64,000 bases of DNA from Cloacibacterium sp047601505 (GCF_047601505.1 NZ_JASGJD010000001.1:2542001-2606000), one strand, 5' to 3'; positions 1 to 7,445 are shown, counted from the stretch's first letter. The notes: generated by a model from the sequence alone, not told the origin. Numbers and translations are program-made.

Positions 1-874
1 TGGTAATCACATTGGCACGCAAAGCTCTGTCCATACCCGCAATTCCTATTGCAGATAACAAACCACCAATAGTAGTAGGAATTAAGCATACAAAAAGAGA
101 AATAAATGCCGCAATGGTAATAGGAGTATTGGCATAATCTCCAAAAGGTTTCAAAGTGATGGTTACAATAATGAAAACCAAAGTAAAACCCGCTAAAAGA
201 ATAGTAAGAGCAATCTCGTTAGGTGTTTTTTGTCTGGAAGCACCTTCTACCAAGGCAATCATCTTATCTAAGAAACTCTCACCAGGCTCTGTAGTCACTT
301 TTACTTTTATGAAATCAGACAGTACTTTTGTACCTCCCGTCACACTGCTTTTGTCGCCACCCGCTTCTCTAATAACAGGAGCACTTTCTCCCGTAATGGC
401 ACTTTCGTCTATGGTAGCCAAACCTTCAATAATTTCTCCATCAGTAGGAATAATATCGCCAGGTTCACAAATAAATATATCTCCTTTTTTTAATTGACTA
501 GAAGAAATAAGCGTTACTTCATCTATTTTTAATTCTCCCAAATGATTCACCCATTTAGCAGGAGTTTCTTCTCTGGTTTTTCTTAAAGAATCTGCTTGCG
601 CTTTTCCTCGGGCTTCGGCAATAGCTTCGGCAAAATTGGCAAACAATAAGGTAAGAAAGAGAACAAACGTAACGATAAGGTTGTAAACCAAGCTTCCCTG
701 ATTGTTCTCGCCCAGTGCTATCCAAACACAAACTCCCGTCATTACCAAAGTACCTACCCAAACCATAAACATTACTGGATTGAGAATCATCTTGGCAGGA
801 TTTAATTTGATAAAAGATTGTTTCAATGCTTCATTCATTAATTCTGGCTGAAACAGATTATTATTTTTTTTCAT
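1..874 (-). CDS. kdpB: Potassium-transporting P-type ATPase subunit KdpB (partial)
   Basis: This is the N-terminal 291 residues of KdpB, the catalytic P-type ATPase of the KdpFABC high-affinity K+ pump. The frame is open to the window edge, so the C-terminal part lies outside. The start ATG at 874 opens with MKKNNNLFQPELMNEA, and the stop of kdpA lies just 11 bases upstream. Visible are the first transmembrane segments and the actuator-domain motif ITGES within the stretch DESAITGESAPVIREAGG, which is diagnostic for P-type ATPases. The phosphorylation motif DKTGT is beyond the edge. It is translated after kdpA in the same operon. Identity is certain from its position after kdpA and the actuator motif. 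Confidence 0.97.
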   Translation of the reverse strand, partial: MKKNNNLFQPELMNEALKQSFIKLNPAKMILNPVMFMVWVGTLVMTGVCVWIALGENNQGSLVYNLIVTFVLFLTLLFANFAEAIAEARGKAQADSLRKTREETPAKWVNHLGELKIDEVTLISSSQLKKGDIFICEPGDIIPTDGEIIEGLATIDESAITGESAPVIREAGGDKSSVTGGTKVLSDFIKVKVTTEPGESFLDKMIALVEGASRQKTPNEIALTILLAGFTLVFIIVTITLKPFGDYANTPITIAAFISLFVCLIPTTIGGLLSAIGIAGMDRALRANVIT

Positions 875-885
875 GATAAAAATTC

Positions 886-2586
886 TTATTTTAAAGTAAA
901 ATATTCTGCAATAGGACCTAAAGCTAATGCCGGAAAGAAAGAAAGCGCTGCCACGATTGCGATTACAGCAAAAACCATCAATCCGAAAGTAGGAGTATCT
1001 GTTTTTAAAGTTCCTGCACTCTCAGGGATATATTTTTTAGCGGCAAGACTTCCTGCAATAGCAACCGGACCGATAATTGGAAGATACCTTGCCATCAACA
1101 TTATTATTCCACAAGCGATATTCCAAAACGGAGTATTATCTCCTAAGCCTTCAAAGCCACTTCCGTTATTGGCACTAGATGAGGTAAATTCGTATAACAT
1201 TTCACTAAAACCATGAAAACCTGGATTGTTGAGCCAAGAGGCGTAGGTTTCAGAATGGTGAGCATAGGTATAACTGGCGATTGCTGTTCCTGCCAAAATT
1301 AAAAGAGGATGCAACAATGCTATCATCATGGCGATTTTCATTTCTTTAGCTTCTATTTTTTTGCCTAAGAATTCTGGAGTTCTTCCTACCATCAAACCGC
1401 TGATGAAAACAGCAAGAATAATGAAAATATAAAAATTAAGAAATCCTACACCAACACCACCGTAGAAAGCATTTACCATCATTCCAAGCATTTGATTCAT
1501 TCCACTTAAAGGCATAAAACTATCGTGCATTGAATTGACACTTCCTGTAGAAATAACTGTGGTAGCAATGCTCCAATACGCAGAAGCCGCAGAACCAAAA
1601 CGAACTTCTTTTCCTTCCATATTTCCCATATTTTGAGAAATTCCCATGTGAGAAATAGCAGGATTACCGTGTACTTCTGAGATTACTGTAGGTATTGTTA
1701 ACATTAGAAAGCCAATCGTCATTACTCCAAAAACCGTCCAAGCCAATTTTCTTCTTTTAATAATGTATCCCATTGCAAAAATCATTGCCAAAGGAATAAG
1801 CATTTGAGTTACTATTTCAATAAAATTGGTCATGAAATTTGGATTTTCAAAAGGATGAGCGGAATTGGGACCAAAGAAACCTCCACCATTAGTTCCAAGA
1901 TGTTTTATAGCTACAAAAGCCGCTACAGGACCTCTGCTCACTTCTAAATGGTCGCCTTGTAAATTGGTGACTTTATCTTTGCCTTCAAAAGTCATAGGCA
2001 TCCCATTAAAAGCCAATAAAGAAGCTACTACAATTGCAATTGGCAATAGAATTCTGGTACAACTTCTCACAAAATAAAAGTAAAAATTACCTAATTTATC
2101 CTTAGTTCTTTCTTTCATCGCCATAAAAACCACTGCCGCAATAGCAATACCACAACCCGCAGAGATAAACTGCCAAAGCATTAAAGTAAGTTGACCAAAA
2201 TACGACATCCCTGTTTCGCCAGAATAATGCTGAAGATTGGTATTGGTAATAAAACTAACGGCTGTATTAAAGGCTAAATCTCCACTCATTGAAGGATTAT
2301 TGTCTGGATTGAGTGGCAACCAACTCATATTGGTAAGTACAAACATTGCAATTAAAAACCATACCAAATTGATGGTTAACAATGCTACTAAATGTTGCTT
2401 CCAAGACATTTCTTTTTCAGGATTGATGCCTGAAAGTTTATAAAAAAACTGGTCTAACGGATTTAAAAATTTATCTAACAAAGTTTTCTCTTTGCTAAAT
2501 ATTTTACCGATGTATCTGCCTAAAGGTATCGCAAGAGATACGGTAACGACAAACATCAAGTTGATTCCTAAAATTTCTGTATTCAT
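886..2586 (-). CDS. kdpA: Potassium-transporting ATPase subunit KdpA
   Basis: The 566-residue product is the K+-binding, channel-like subunit of KdpFABC and has the usual family length. The sequence is a multi-pass membrane protein carrying the four selectivity-filter-like loops of the family: TNTNLQHYSGE, GTNGGGFFGPNSAHPFENP, a loop around TTVISTGSVNSMHDS, and SSSANNGSGFEGL. The start ATG at 2586 is preceded by an 87-base gap to kdpF. It sits between kdpF and kdpB on the minus strand. No frame defects were seen. Confidence 0.97.
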   Translation of the reverse strand: MNTEILGINLMFVVTVSLAIPLGRYIGKIFSKEKTLLDKFLNPLDQFFYKLSGINPEKEMSWKQHLVALLTINLVWFLIAMFVLTNMSWLPLNPDNNPSMSGDLAFNTAVSFITNTNLQHYSGETGMSYFGQLTLMLWQFISAGCGIAIAAVVFMAMKERTKDKLGNFYFYFVRSCTRILLPIAIVVASLLAFNGMPMTFEGKDKVTNLQGDHLEVSRGPVAAFVAIKHLGTNGGGFFGPNSAHPFENPNFMTNFIEIVTQMLIPLAMIFAMGYIIKRRKLAWTVFGVMTIGFLMLTIPTVISEVHGNPAISHMGISQNMGNMEGKEVRFGSAASAYWSIATTVISTGSVNSMHDSFMPLSGMNQMLGMMVNAFYGGVGVGFLNFYIFIILAVFISGLMVGRTPEFLGKKIEAKEMKIAMMIALLHPLLILAGTAIASYTYAHHSETYASWLNNPGFHGFSEMLYEFTSSSANNGSGFEGLGDNTPFWNIACGIIMLMARYLPIIGPVAIAGSLAAKKYIPESAGTLKTDTPTFGLMVFAVIAIVAALSFFPALALGPIAEYFTLK

Positions 2587-2673
2587 ATTTTTTTTTAGTT
2601 AAAAGCGTTTTTCTTGGTTAAAAGAGCACTGTAAAAAGTATCAAGAATTGACTTCTTCTTTTAAGTTCTCTTC

Positions 2674-2751
2674 TTAAAATTTCTCTGGTTTTACCAACAC
2701 ATAGCCCATGTAAACAAATGCGGCAATGGCAACGACGAATAAAAAAATCAT
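2674..2751 (-). CDS. kdpF: Small subunit KdpF (25 aa)
   Basis: This is a 25-codon ORF encoding one hydrophobic helix followed by KPEKF. The pattern, roughly MIFLFVVAIAAFVYMGYVLV then KPEKF, is that of KdpF, the single-span subunit that stabilises the KdpABC complex. It starts at 2751 with ATGA, overlapping the stop of the preceding micro-ORF by four bases. It ends 87 bases before kdpA. It is too short for most gene callers, but its place directly before kdpA makes the call solid. Confidence 0.88.
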   Translation of the reverse strand: MIFLFVVAIAAFVYMGYVLVKPEKF

Positions 2752-2828
2752 AGCTTTTCGAAGAATTTGATGGTTAGAAAAAAGATTACAAACACTACAA
2801 TTCCTGATAGGGTGAGGATAGCTGTCAT
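2748..2828 (-). CDS. Kdp-operon micro-ORF, single-span membrane peptide (26 aa)
   Basis: The 26-codon ORF begins MTAILTLSGIVVFVIFFLT and ends IKFFEKL: one hydrophobic helix with a short basic tail. Its ATG lies inside ATGA at 2828-2825, overlapping the stop of the upstream micro-ORF, and its own TGA overlaps the ATG of kdpF in the same way. Four-base overlaps on both sides suggest translational coupling with kdpF. It resembles KdpF in size and topology but not in the KPEKF tail. I know no named function; an accessory Kdp subunit is an inference from context. Confidence 0.6.
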   Translation of the reverse strand: MTAILTLSGIVVFVIFFLTIKFFEKL

Positions 2829-2944
2829 GAGATAGAATTAAAACTTTTAATAATTAAACTCGCAGTGATTAAAATGCCAAAGTAAGCAGCTAATAAATGC
2901 CAAGGCTTACCGAGTTTCCATAGATTTTTTTGAAGGTTTTTCAT
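2825..2944 (-). CDS. Kdp-operon leader micro-ORF (39 aa)
   Basis: This 39-codon ORF starts MKNLQKNLWKLGKPWHLLAA and then has one hydrophobic stretch (YFGILITASLII). It is the first ORF of the kdp transcription unit and overlaps the next micro-ORF by the sequence ATGA. Basic and aromatic N-terminal residues followed by a single helix suggest an inner-membrane peptide. It could be a structural Kdp accessory peptide or a leader that sets translation of the downstream genes. I do not recognise a family. Confidence 0.55.
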   Translation of the reverse strand: MKNLQKNLWKLGKPWHLLAAYFGILITASLIIKSFNSIS

Positions 2945-2954
2945 TGTTTTTATT

Positions 2955-2990
2955 TTTGATATGCCAAAACATTGTCAATTCTAATTCCAA
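2955..2990 (-). promoter_or_regulatory. Probable kdp promoter region
   Basis: Reading the minus strand, TTGGAATTAGAATTGACA (2973-2990) resembles a sigma-54 -24/-12 element (GG, ten bases, then GA instead of GC). It would fit the neighbouring sigma-54-type activator. Just downstream lies TTTTGGCATATCAAA (2955-2969), a near-palindrome also found before two other genes of this window (see 55955 and 59560). Which of these defines the transcription start cannot be told from sequence alone. Confidence 0.35.
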
Positions 2991-3061
2991 TAATCAAAAA
3001 ATACATTTAAAGTACTGTAAATCAAATCAATAAAATAAATTATTCATTTTAAAGCAAAAGA

Positions 3062-3086
3062 AAACCCTTTCAAAATGAAAGGGTTT
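3062..3086 (-). terminator. Intrinsic terminator after the NtrC-type regulator
   Basis: AAACCCTTT (3062-3070) pairs perfectly with AAAGGGTTT (3078-3086) across a seven-base loop. It is followed on the minus strand by TTTTCTTTTG. A third copy of the arm (AAAGGGTTTTT, 3101-3111) lies next to the stop codon. This separates the regulator from the kdp operon, so kdp should have its own promoter. Confidence 0.75.
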
Positions 3087-3109
3087 ATACTATCGAAATG
3101 AAAGGGTTT

Positions 3110-4459
3110 TTATTTTATCTTATACTCTTCTAACTTTCTATAGAGCGTCGTAAGGGCAATATTGAGTAATTTTGCCGTTTCTGTTTTGTTGCCGTTGGTA
3201 TAATTCATTACTTTTTGAATGTGAATTTTTTCGGCACTTGCCAATTCAAAGGCAGACAAAGGTTTTGCAGATTGTTGTGAGTTGGATGTAGGCTGTTGAA
3301 ATTCATTTGGGAGACTATCCACCGTTAGTTCTTCGCCATCTACTAAAATAATACTTCTTTCAATCACATTTCTCAATTCACGAATGTTTCCTTTCCAAGA
3401 GTGAAGCTTTAAAGCTTCTAAATAATCGGCAGAGATTCTTTTTATCTTTTTGTTGGTTTTGGTAGCAAAAACCGTTAAAAAGTAGTTTGCCAACTCTTCT
3501 ATATCTACCGTTCTTTCTCTAAGAGCAGGCAATGTAATGTTGAAAATATTAATTCTGTAATACAAATCTTCTCTAAAATTACCAGATTGTATTTCCTTTT
3601 GCAAATCTCTATTGGTGGCAGCAATAATCCTTACATCCGTTTTAATAGGCTTGTTGTCTCCAACTTTCAAAAATTCTCCAGATTCTAAAACCCTCAATAG
3701 TTTGGCTTGTAAATCTAGAGGCATCTCTCCTATTTCGTCTAAAAAAACTGTTCCGTTGTTGGCTTCTTCAAAAATACCTTTTGCATCTTTAGTAGCTCCA
3801 GTAAAAGCACCCGCTTTATGCCCAAACAATTCGTTTTCTAATAATTCTTTACTGAAAGCTGAACAGTTAACGGCTATAAAATTGTTTTTACTTCTTTTGC
3901 TCGCCTGATGTATGGCTTGTGCAAAAACCTCTTTACCAGTACCCGTTTCTCCTGTTAACAAGACGGTAGCGTCTGTATTTGCTACTTTTTTTGCGGATTC
4001 TACAGCTTGTTTTATGAGTTTAGATTTCCCTATAATTTTCTCGAAAGATAGTCTTTGGTCTAACTGTTTTTCTAATTGAATAACCCTTTTGTTGAGTTTA
4101 ACTTTTTCTGAGGCTTTATAAAGCAAAGGGATAATTTTATTATTATCGTCTCCTTTGGTAATATAATCGAAAGCTCCATTTTTAATGGCTTGTACCCCAT
4201 CTGGAATATTTCCAAAAGCCGTAAGAAGGATTATCTCAATGGCAGGAAATTTTTCTTTTACCAATTTAGAGAATTCTACACCATTGCCGTCTGGCAATTT
4301 CACGTCACAGAGAAGTACATCTACCTCATTGAGTTCTAATTTTCTCCATCCCGTTTTAAGGTCTGGAGCTTGAATTATATCAAAACCTTCTAAAGAGATA
4401 ATCCTAGAAAGAAGGGTTCTTATCTTTTCTTCGTCATCAATAATGAGAATTCGGTGCAT
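3110..4459 (-). CDS. Sigma-54-dependent response regulator (NtrC family)
   Basis: The 449-residue NtrC-type activator has a receiver domain (about 1-120) with phosphoacceptor D52 in LLCDVKLPDGNG. Next comes an AAA+ domain with Walker A GETGTGKE, the sigma-54-contact loop GAFTGA and Walker B VFLDEIGEM. A Fis-type HTH closes the protein (KTETAKLLNIALTTLYRKL). I chose the ATG at 4459 because MHRILIIDDEEK begins the receiver; a 54-residue upstream extension is open but not domain-like and lies partly in repeat DNA. It lies directly upstream of kdp in the same direction. No KdpD/KdpE genes are seen here, so control of kdp by this protein is likely but inferred. The cognate kinase may lie beyond the left edge. 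Confidence 0.93.
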   Translation of the reverse strand: MHRILIIDDEEKIRTLLSRIISLEGFDIIQAPDLKTGWRKLELNEVDVLLCDVKLPDGNGVEFSKLVKEKFPAIEIILLTAFGNIPDGVQAIKNGAFDYITKGDDNNKIIPLLYKASEKVKLNKRVIQLEKQLDQRLSFEKIIGKSKLIKQAVESAKKVANTDATVLLTGETGTGKEVFAQAIHQASKRSKNNFIAVNCSAFSKELLENELFGHKAGAFTGATKDAKGIFEEANNGTVFLDEIGEMPLDLQAKLLRVLESGEFLKVGDNKPIKTDVRIIAATNRDLQKEIQSGNFREDLYYRINIFNITLPALRERTVDIEELANYFLTVFATKTNKKIKRISADYLEALKLHSWKGNIRELRNVIERSIILVDGEELTVDSLPNEFQQPTSNSQQSAKPLSAFELASAEKIHIQKVMNYTNGNKTETAKLLNIALTTLYRKLEEYKIK

Positions 4460-4558
4460 ATCGAAATATTTGGTGCAAATATACAGCAGAACTTGGTTTG
4501 TTGCGCTGATAAAATTAAAACAGGTTCTAATTCTTTGGATGCATATTATTCTGCTACT

Positions 4559-4870
4559 TGAAGATTTATAGGGGGGAATTGGAGAGGAATTTTGGCTTTG
4601 GCTTCGACTCCGTTCAGCCACCGCTTCGGGAACGTCGTTCGCAGACTATCGTCTGTGCTCAACCACCGCACGTGTACTCAGCCACCGCTTCGGGAACTTC
4701 GTTCGCAGAATTTTTGTTGGGTGAGGGATGTTGGATGATGGATGTTGGATGTTGGATGTTGGATGCTGGGTGTTGGGTCTTAGATGCTGGAAGTACGAGT
4801 AGATGGTGATTTTTAGTTAATTTTAGACACCCTGCCCTTCGGGCACCCCTTCTGAGAGAGGGGAATTTTG
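4559..4870. repeat. GC-rich intergenic repeat patch with heptamer repeats
   Basis: The patch is much richer in G and C than its surroundings. It contains two copies of CAGCCACCGCTTCGGGAAC (about 4616 and 4680), each continuing into TCGTTCGCAGA. It also has a run of imperfect GTTGGAT heptamers at 4727-4790, a TGCCCTTCGGGCA hairpin near 4832-4846, and the phrase GGAATTTTGGCTTTG at both edges (4586 and 4862). Short frames through the heptamers (repeating W-M-L-D or Q-H-P-A-S-N) are products of the repeat and not genes. Confidence 0.7.
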
Positions 4871-4931
4871 GCTTTGCAATCATTATAAAGCTGCTCTGTA
4901 ATTTGTAAAAGTTCATACCCCATCAATAATA

Positions 4932-4954
4932 AAGCTGCCAAAATTTGACAGCTT
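4932..4954. terminator. Hairpin terminator
   Basis: AAGCTG (4932-4937) pairs with CAGCTT (4949-4954), with additional CAAA/TTTG pairing inside. It lies just past the stop of the RecQ-like fragment and would end minus-strand transcription there. Confidence 0.5.
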
Positions 4955-4984
4955 AGTAATGGATAAAATTATTTCTTTTTCTGA

Positions 4985-5323
4985 TTAGGGTTCATCTGTT
5001 TCCCTTTGTTTCCTTGATTTTGAGCGTATTATCAATGCAGGCACTTGAAATGTAATTGATTTTCCTCCACCCGTTGGGAAAACTGCCAAAATTGATTTAT
5101 TAGCCAATGCTGCTTTTTCTTGTAATGCTTCACCTCCGTAGCTTCTGTAAGAGTCAAAACCAAAAAATTTTTTCAGCCCTTTGTGAGCATCTAAAAAATT
5201 ATCACAGTATTCGCATCCACTTATGCAAGGTTTGTTCCTTAATAAAAACATTAACTGTTCTACTTCGGGATAGTTTTTTAATACCCATGGTGGGGTAATA
5301 GAATGTATTTTTTTATATTGAAT
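4985..5323 (-). pseudogene. RecQ-family helicase, truncated N-terminal fragment
   Basis: The frame reads from the edge of the IS982 element (5323) to a stop at 4985. It encodes PPWVLKNYPEVEQL, a Cys-rich stretch CISGCEYC, then FGFDSYRSYGGEALQEKAAL and Walker A FPTGGGKSITFQVPAL, typical of the start of a RecQ-like DEAD/DEAH helicase. Its 5' end is cut by the insertion sequence. Its 3' end leaves the family right after motif I, where the frame runs into an unrelated Lys/Gln-rich tail. Another frame of the same stretch gives QGNKGKQMNPNQKKK and stop, perhaps the end of a different gene. Only about 110 residues remain of a normally much longer enzyme, so it is a remnant. Confidence 0.75.
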
Positions 5324-6329
5324 ACCCGTTGTGCATTATGAATAAAAAGAATAAAGTTGTTCATTCGATTTAAAATCAGTAAATTGTTTTTACCACAAAA
5401 CATTTACAATGAACAACTTGCAAGCAAATTACGAAAGAAACCTAACGAAGTGGTTCGACGGAGTCAATTTTGGAAGTTTTAAGAAAAATATCCAGTGAAA
5501 ATCTTCTATCTTATCAAAGACGAGTGCCAAAACTAAAAGATTTGGAATTGATTAGTCTCGTTCTAACTGCTGAATTTATGGGAATTGATAGTGAAAACCA
5601 TCTTTTTCGCCATATCCCCGATACACTTGGGCAAAAAATAGATCGAAGTGTCTATAATCGACGGAAACGCAGATTAGCCAGTAAGATTAATGAAATAAGA
5701 ATGAAACTGGCAAGAAGTTTTAACGAACATGAGAAGTTCTTTATCATTGATAGTATGCCTGTAGAAGTTTGCAAACTTTCCAGAAGTCACACCTCAAAAA
5801 TTTGTAAAGATGCTTAATATTGTTATCCAAACAGAGGTTTTTGTGCCTCCCAACAAATGCATTTTTATGGTTACAAACTTCATGCGGTTTGTTCTATAAG
5901 TGGAATTTTCCAAAGTATCGATTTAAGTCCAGCCTCTGTTCACGACATTCACTATTTAAAAGATATTAAAGAACAATTGTCGGATTGTACATTACTTGGG
6001 GATAAAGGATATTTGTCATCTGAAATTCAAATTGATTTATTCAATTATGCAAATATAGAATTAGCAACGCCCAAAAGAGTGAATCAGAAAGATTACAGAC
6101 CTCAATTTTATTTGTTCAAAAAACAGAGAAAGAGAATTGAGACACTGTTTTCGCAATTATGTGACCAATTTATGATTAGACGTAATTATGCAAAGAGTTT
6201 TGAGGGATTTAAAACCAGAATATTAGCTAAAATAACAGCTTTAACCGTTGTGCAATTCATCAATAAAGTCTATTTCAAGCGAAATATCAATAATTTAAAA
6301 GTCAATATTATCTAAAATGCACAACGGGT
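5324..6329 (+). mobile_element. IS982-family insertion sequence, 1006 bp
   Basis: The element is bounded by perfect 14-bp inverted repeats, ACCCGTTGTGCATT at 5324-5337 and AATGCACAACGGGT at 6316-6329. It carries one transposase frame of the IS982 DDE type. No clear target duplication flanks it. It interrupts a RecQ-like gene on the left. Three decayed relatives lie at 11712, 15793 and 33074 in the window. The transposase is disrupted, so this copy is probably not autonomous. Confidence 0.88.
5409..6315 (+). pseudogene. IS982-family transposase, disrupted
   Basis: The reading starts MNNLQANYERNL at 5409. A frameshift near 5440-5455 (extra bases around AAGTGGTTCGACGGAGTC) moves it into the frame read from about 5470 (EVLRKISSENLLSYQRR). 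An in-frame TAA at 5815-5817 then splits that frame after TSKICKDA; it resumes as YCYPNRGFCASQQMHFYGYK. DDE residues are visible: D of DSMPVEV, D of LLGDKGYLS and E of KRIETLFSQL. The family normally has about 300 residues, which matches the summed length. With a frameshift and a nonsense codon it is unlikely to make active protein. Confidence 0.85.
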
Positions 6330-6347
6330 GTTATTTAATTATATAAA

Positions 6348-6368
6348 AGGCAGGCTATTCGCCTGCCT
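6348..6368 (-). terminator. Hairpin terminator
   Basis: AGGCAGGC (6348-6355) pairs perfectly with GCCTGCCT (6361-6368) over a five-base loop and is followed on the minus strand by TTTATATAA. It ends the minus-strand locus that starts at 11678. Comparable GGCAGAC/GTCTGCC hairpins lie at 22973 and 35537. Confidence 0.65.
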
Positions 6369-6375
6369 ATAAAAA

Positions 6376-6690
6376 TTAAATAAAATCATAGCAATGTACA
6401 TTTGCGAGATTATACTCTGGATATTCTTCATTATATAATAATGGAAGCTTATATACCACTATTATTTTTCTAGACCATTTTTCTAATAATTATCGTGATG
6501 AACTAATTATTTCTTATCTAGAATTCATTTGTCTAATTCTGTCATGAGATAAAATATTGAACTCGCCTGCTCTGGTCTTTAGATTACTATCATTTCAGAA
6601 TATCCATTTATTAATATAGTAGTAATTGTGTCAGAGGAAGTATAACTCTTATTATTACACTCACAAATTACCACTTATCAATACAATTTA
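6376..6690 (-). pseudogene. Decayed 3' gene of locus 1 (family unknown)
   Basis: No intact frame exists, but minus-strand translation gives protein-like phrases in shifting frames: ICECNNKSYTSSDTITTILI, then NLKTRAGEFNILSHDRIRQM, then LLEKWSRKIIVVYKLP, and finally YNEEYPEYNLANVHCYDFI with a stop at 6376-6378. At least one frameshift and two nonsense codons separate them. A second decayed copy at about 23000-23300 aligns over the same length, with a 42-base block (6627-6668) identical in both. I do not recognise the protein family. It is the last gene before the terminator of this locus. Confidence 0.55.
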
Positions 6691-6692
6691 AA

Positions 6693-6790
6693 AGCCTTCA
6701 GAGACTTATGATGAACGCTGCTCTTTTCTAAAAAACACATATTTTTCGATGTATTATACATGATGAAAAACTATAAATACTCTGAAGGCT
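6693..6790. repeat. Inverted repeat AGCCTTCAGAG around 76 bases
   Basis: AGCCTTCAGAG (6693-6703) and CTCTGAAGGCT (6780-6790) are perfect inverted repeats. The same arms with a diverged interior occur at 23331-23432, at the same place relative to the paralogous genes. It separates the small ORF at 6862 from the decayed gene and may act as an RNA stem or terminator. Confidence 0.6.
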
Positions 6791-6861
6791 ATATCATTTA
6801 AAGCTGATAATTATTACTGTTAATGAAATTGGTTTTAATTCACTATGTTTCTAAATCTTCA

Positions 6862-7086
6862 TCACAATATGCCAATAAAGTAATCTTTTACATAATCTTC
6901 TTCCAGAAACAAATAAAGCTTGACAGAAAATAATCCAAATAAATATCTTCTGATTACATATACCCGAGAATATGAACTAATATAGCAGGCTTTTTCAGTA
7001 ATTAATTTTTCTATCTCATGTATTGGCTCTCTAAATATTCTGCTTTCATTTTCTTTTATAATTGAGATGATATTATTTCTTTTCAT
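6862..7086 (-). CDS. Small hypothetical protein (74 aa)
   Basis: The 74-residue cytosolic-looking protein starts MKRNNIISIIKENESRIF at 7086. It ends with alternating hydrophobic residues (LFGLFSVKLYLFLEEDYVKD). No signal peptide is present. Its layout, a helix-rich first half then a hydrophobic beta-like strand and an acidic turn, recalls the two small proteins at 23479 and 23874, which hold the same position in the paralogous locus. It is probably expressed with the locus that begins at 11678. I cannot name a family; the likeness to the other two is weak. Confidence 0.5.
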   Translation of the reverse strand: MKRNNIISIIKENESRIFREPIHEIEKLITEKACYISSYSRVYVIRRYLFGLFSVKLYLFLEEDYVKDYFIGIL

Positions 7087-7445
7087 TTCTGGTGGCTATT
7101 AATTAGTTATTGTAGCTGATACTAATTTTTATTTTTCTTTAGTTTTTATCATTTTTCAGATTCTATTTTAGCAGACATATAATTTCTATTACAAACAATA
7201 AAGTTCTTTTTGAGATAAGTAAAAACAGAGATCCGATTATGCAAATACATTAAAAAAGACTGAATCCTAAGACTCATAAGACTATGATAAAAAATTACTA
7301 ATTAAATTACATAATCTTCACTCTGTTTCATACTACATCTTTATTATTAGTGGTCAATTATTTATTTGCTCGTACACTATACTGATGGTTAGTATTGCGT
7401 TATACTAACGTCTAGTATCGGGTGATACTAACATTTAGTAAAAAA
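7087..7445. other. Intergenic stretch with tandem hairpins
   Basis: No gene is visible. At the right end two hairpins follow one another: GTTAGTAT/ATACTAAC (7388-7409) and TAGTAT/ATACTA (7413-7430), then a partial third arm (TTTAGTA, 7434-7440). They start right after the stop of the DUF4469-like gene (minus strand) and probably end its transcript, although no long U-tract follows. The two hairpin units repeat with a period of about 23 bases. Confidence 0.5.

Noticed and set aside
4558..4916. Overlapping frames with repeating W-M-L-D and Q-H-P-A-S-N units
   Set aside because: They are read from the heptamer repeats on both strands; no start context, no family, and the composition follows the repeat.
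5107..5298. 63-residue plus-strand frame opposite the RecQ fragment
   Set aside because: It is the antisense of a clear Walker A-containing frame.
6627..6668. The 42-base identical block as a structured small RNA
   Set aside because: GTGT/ACAC pairing is possible, but the block reads as an open codon stretch (ICECNNKSYTSSDT) in both copies, so decayed coding sequence is the simpler view.
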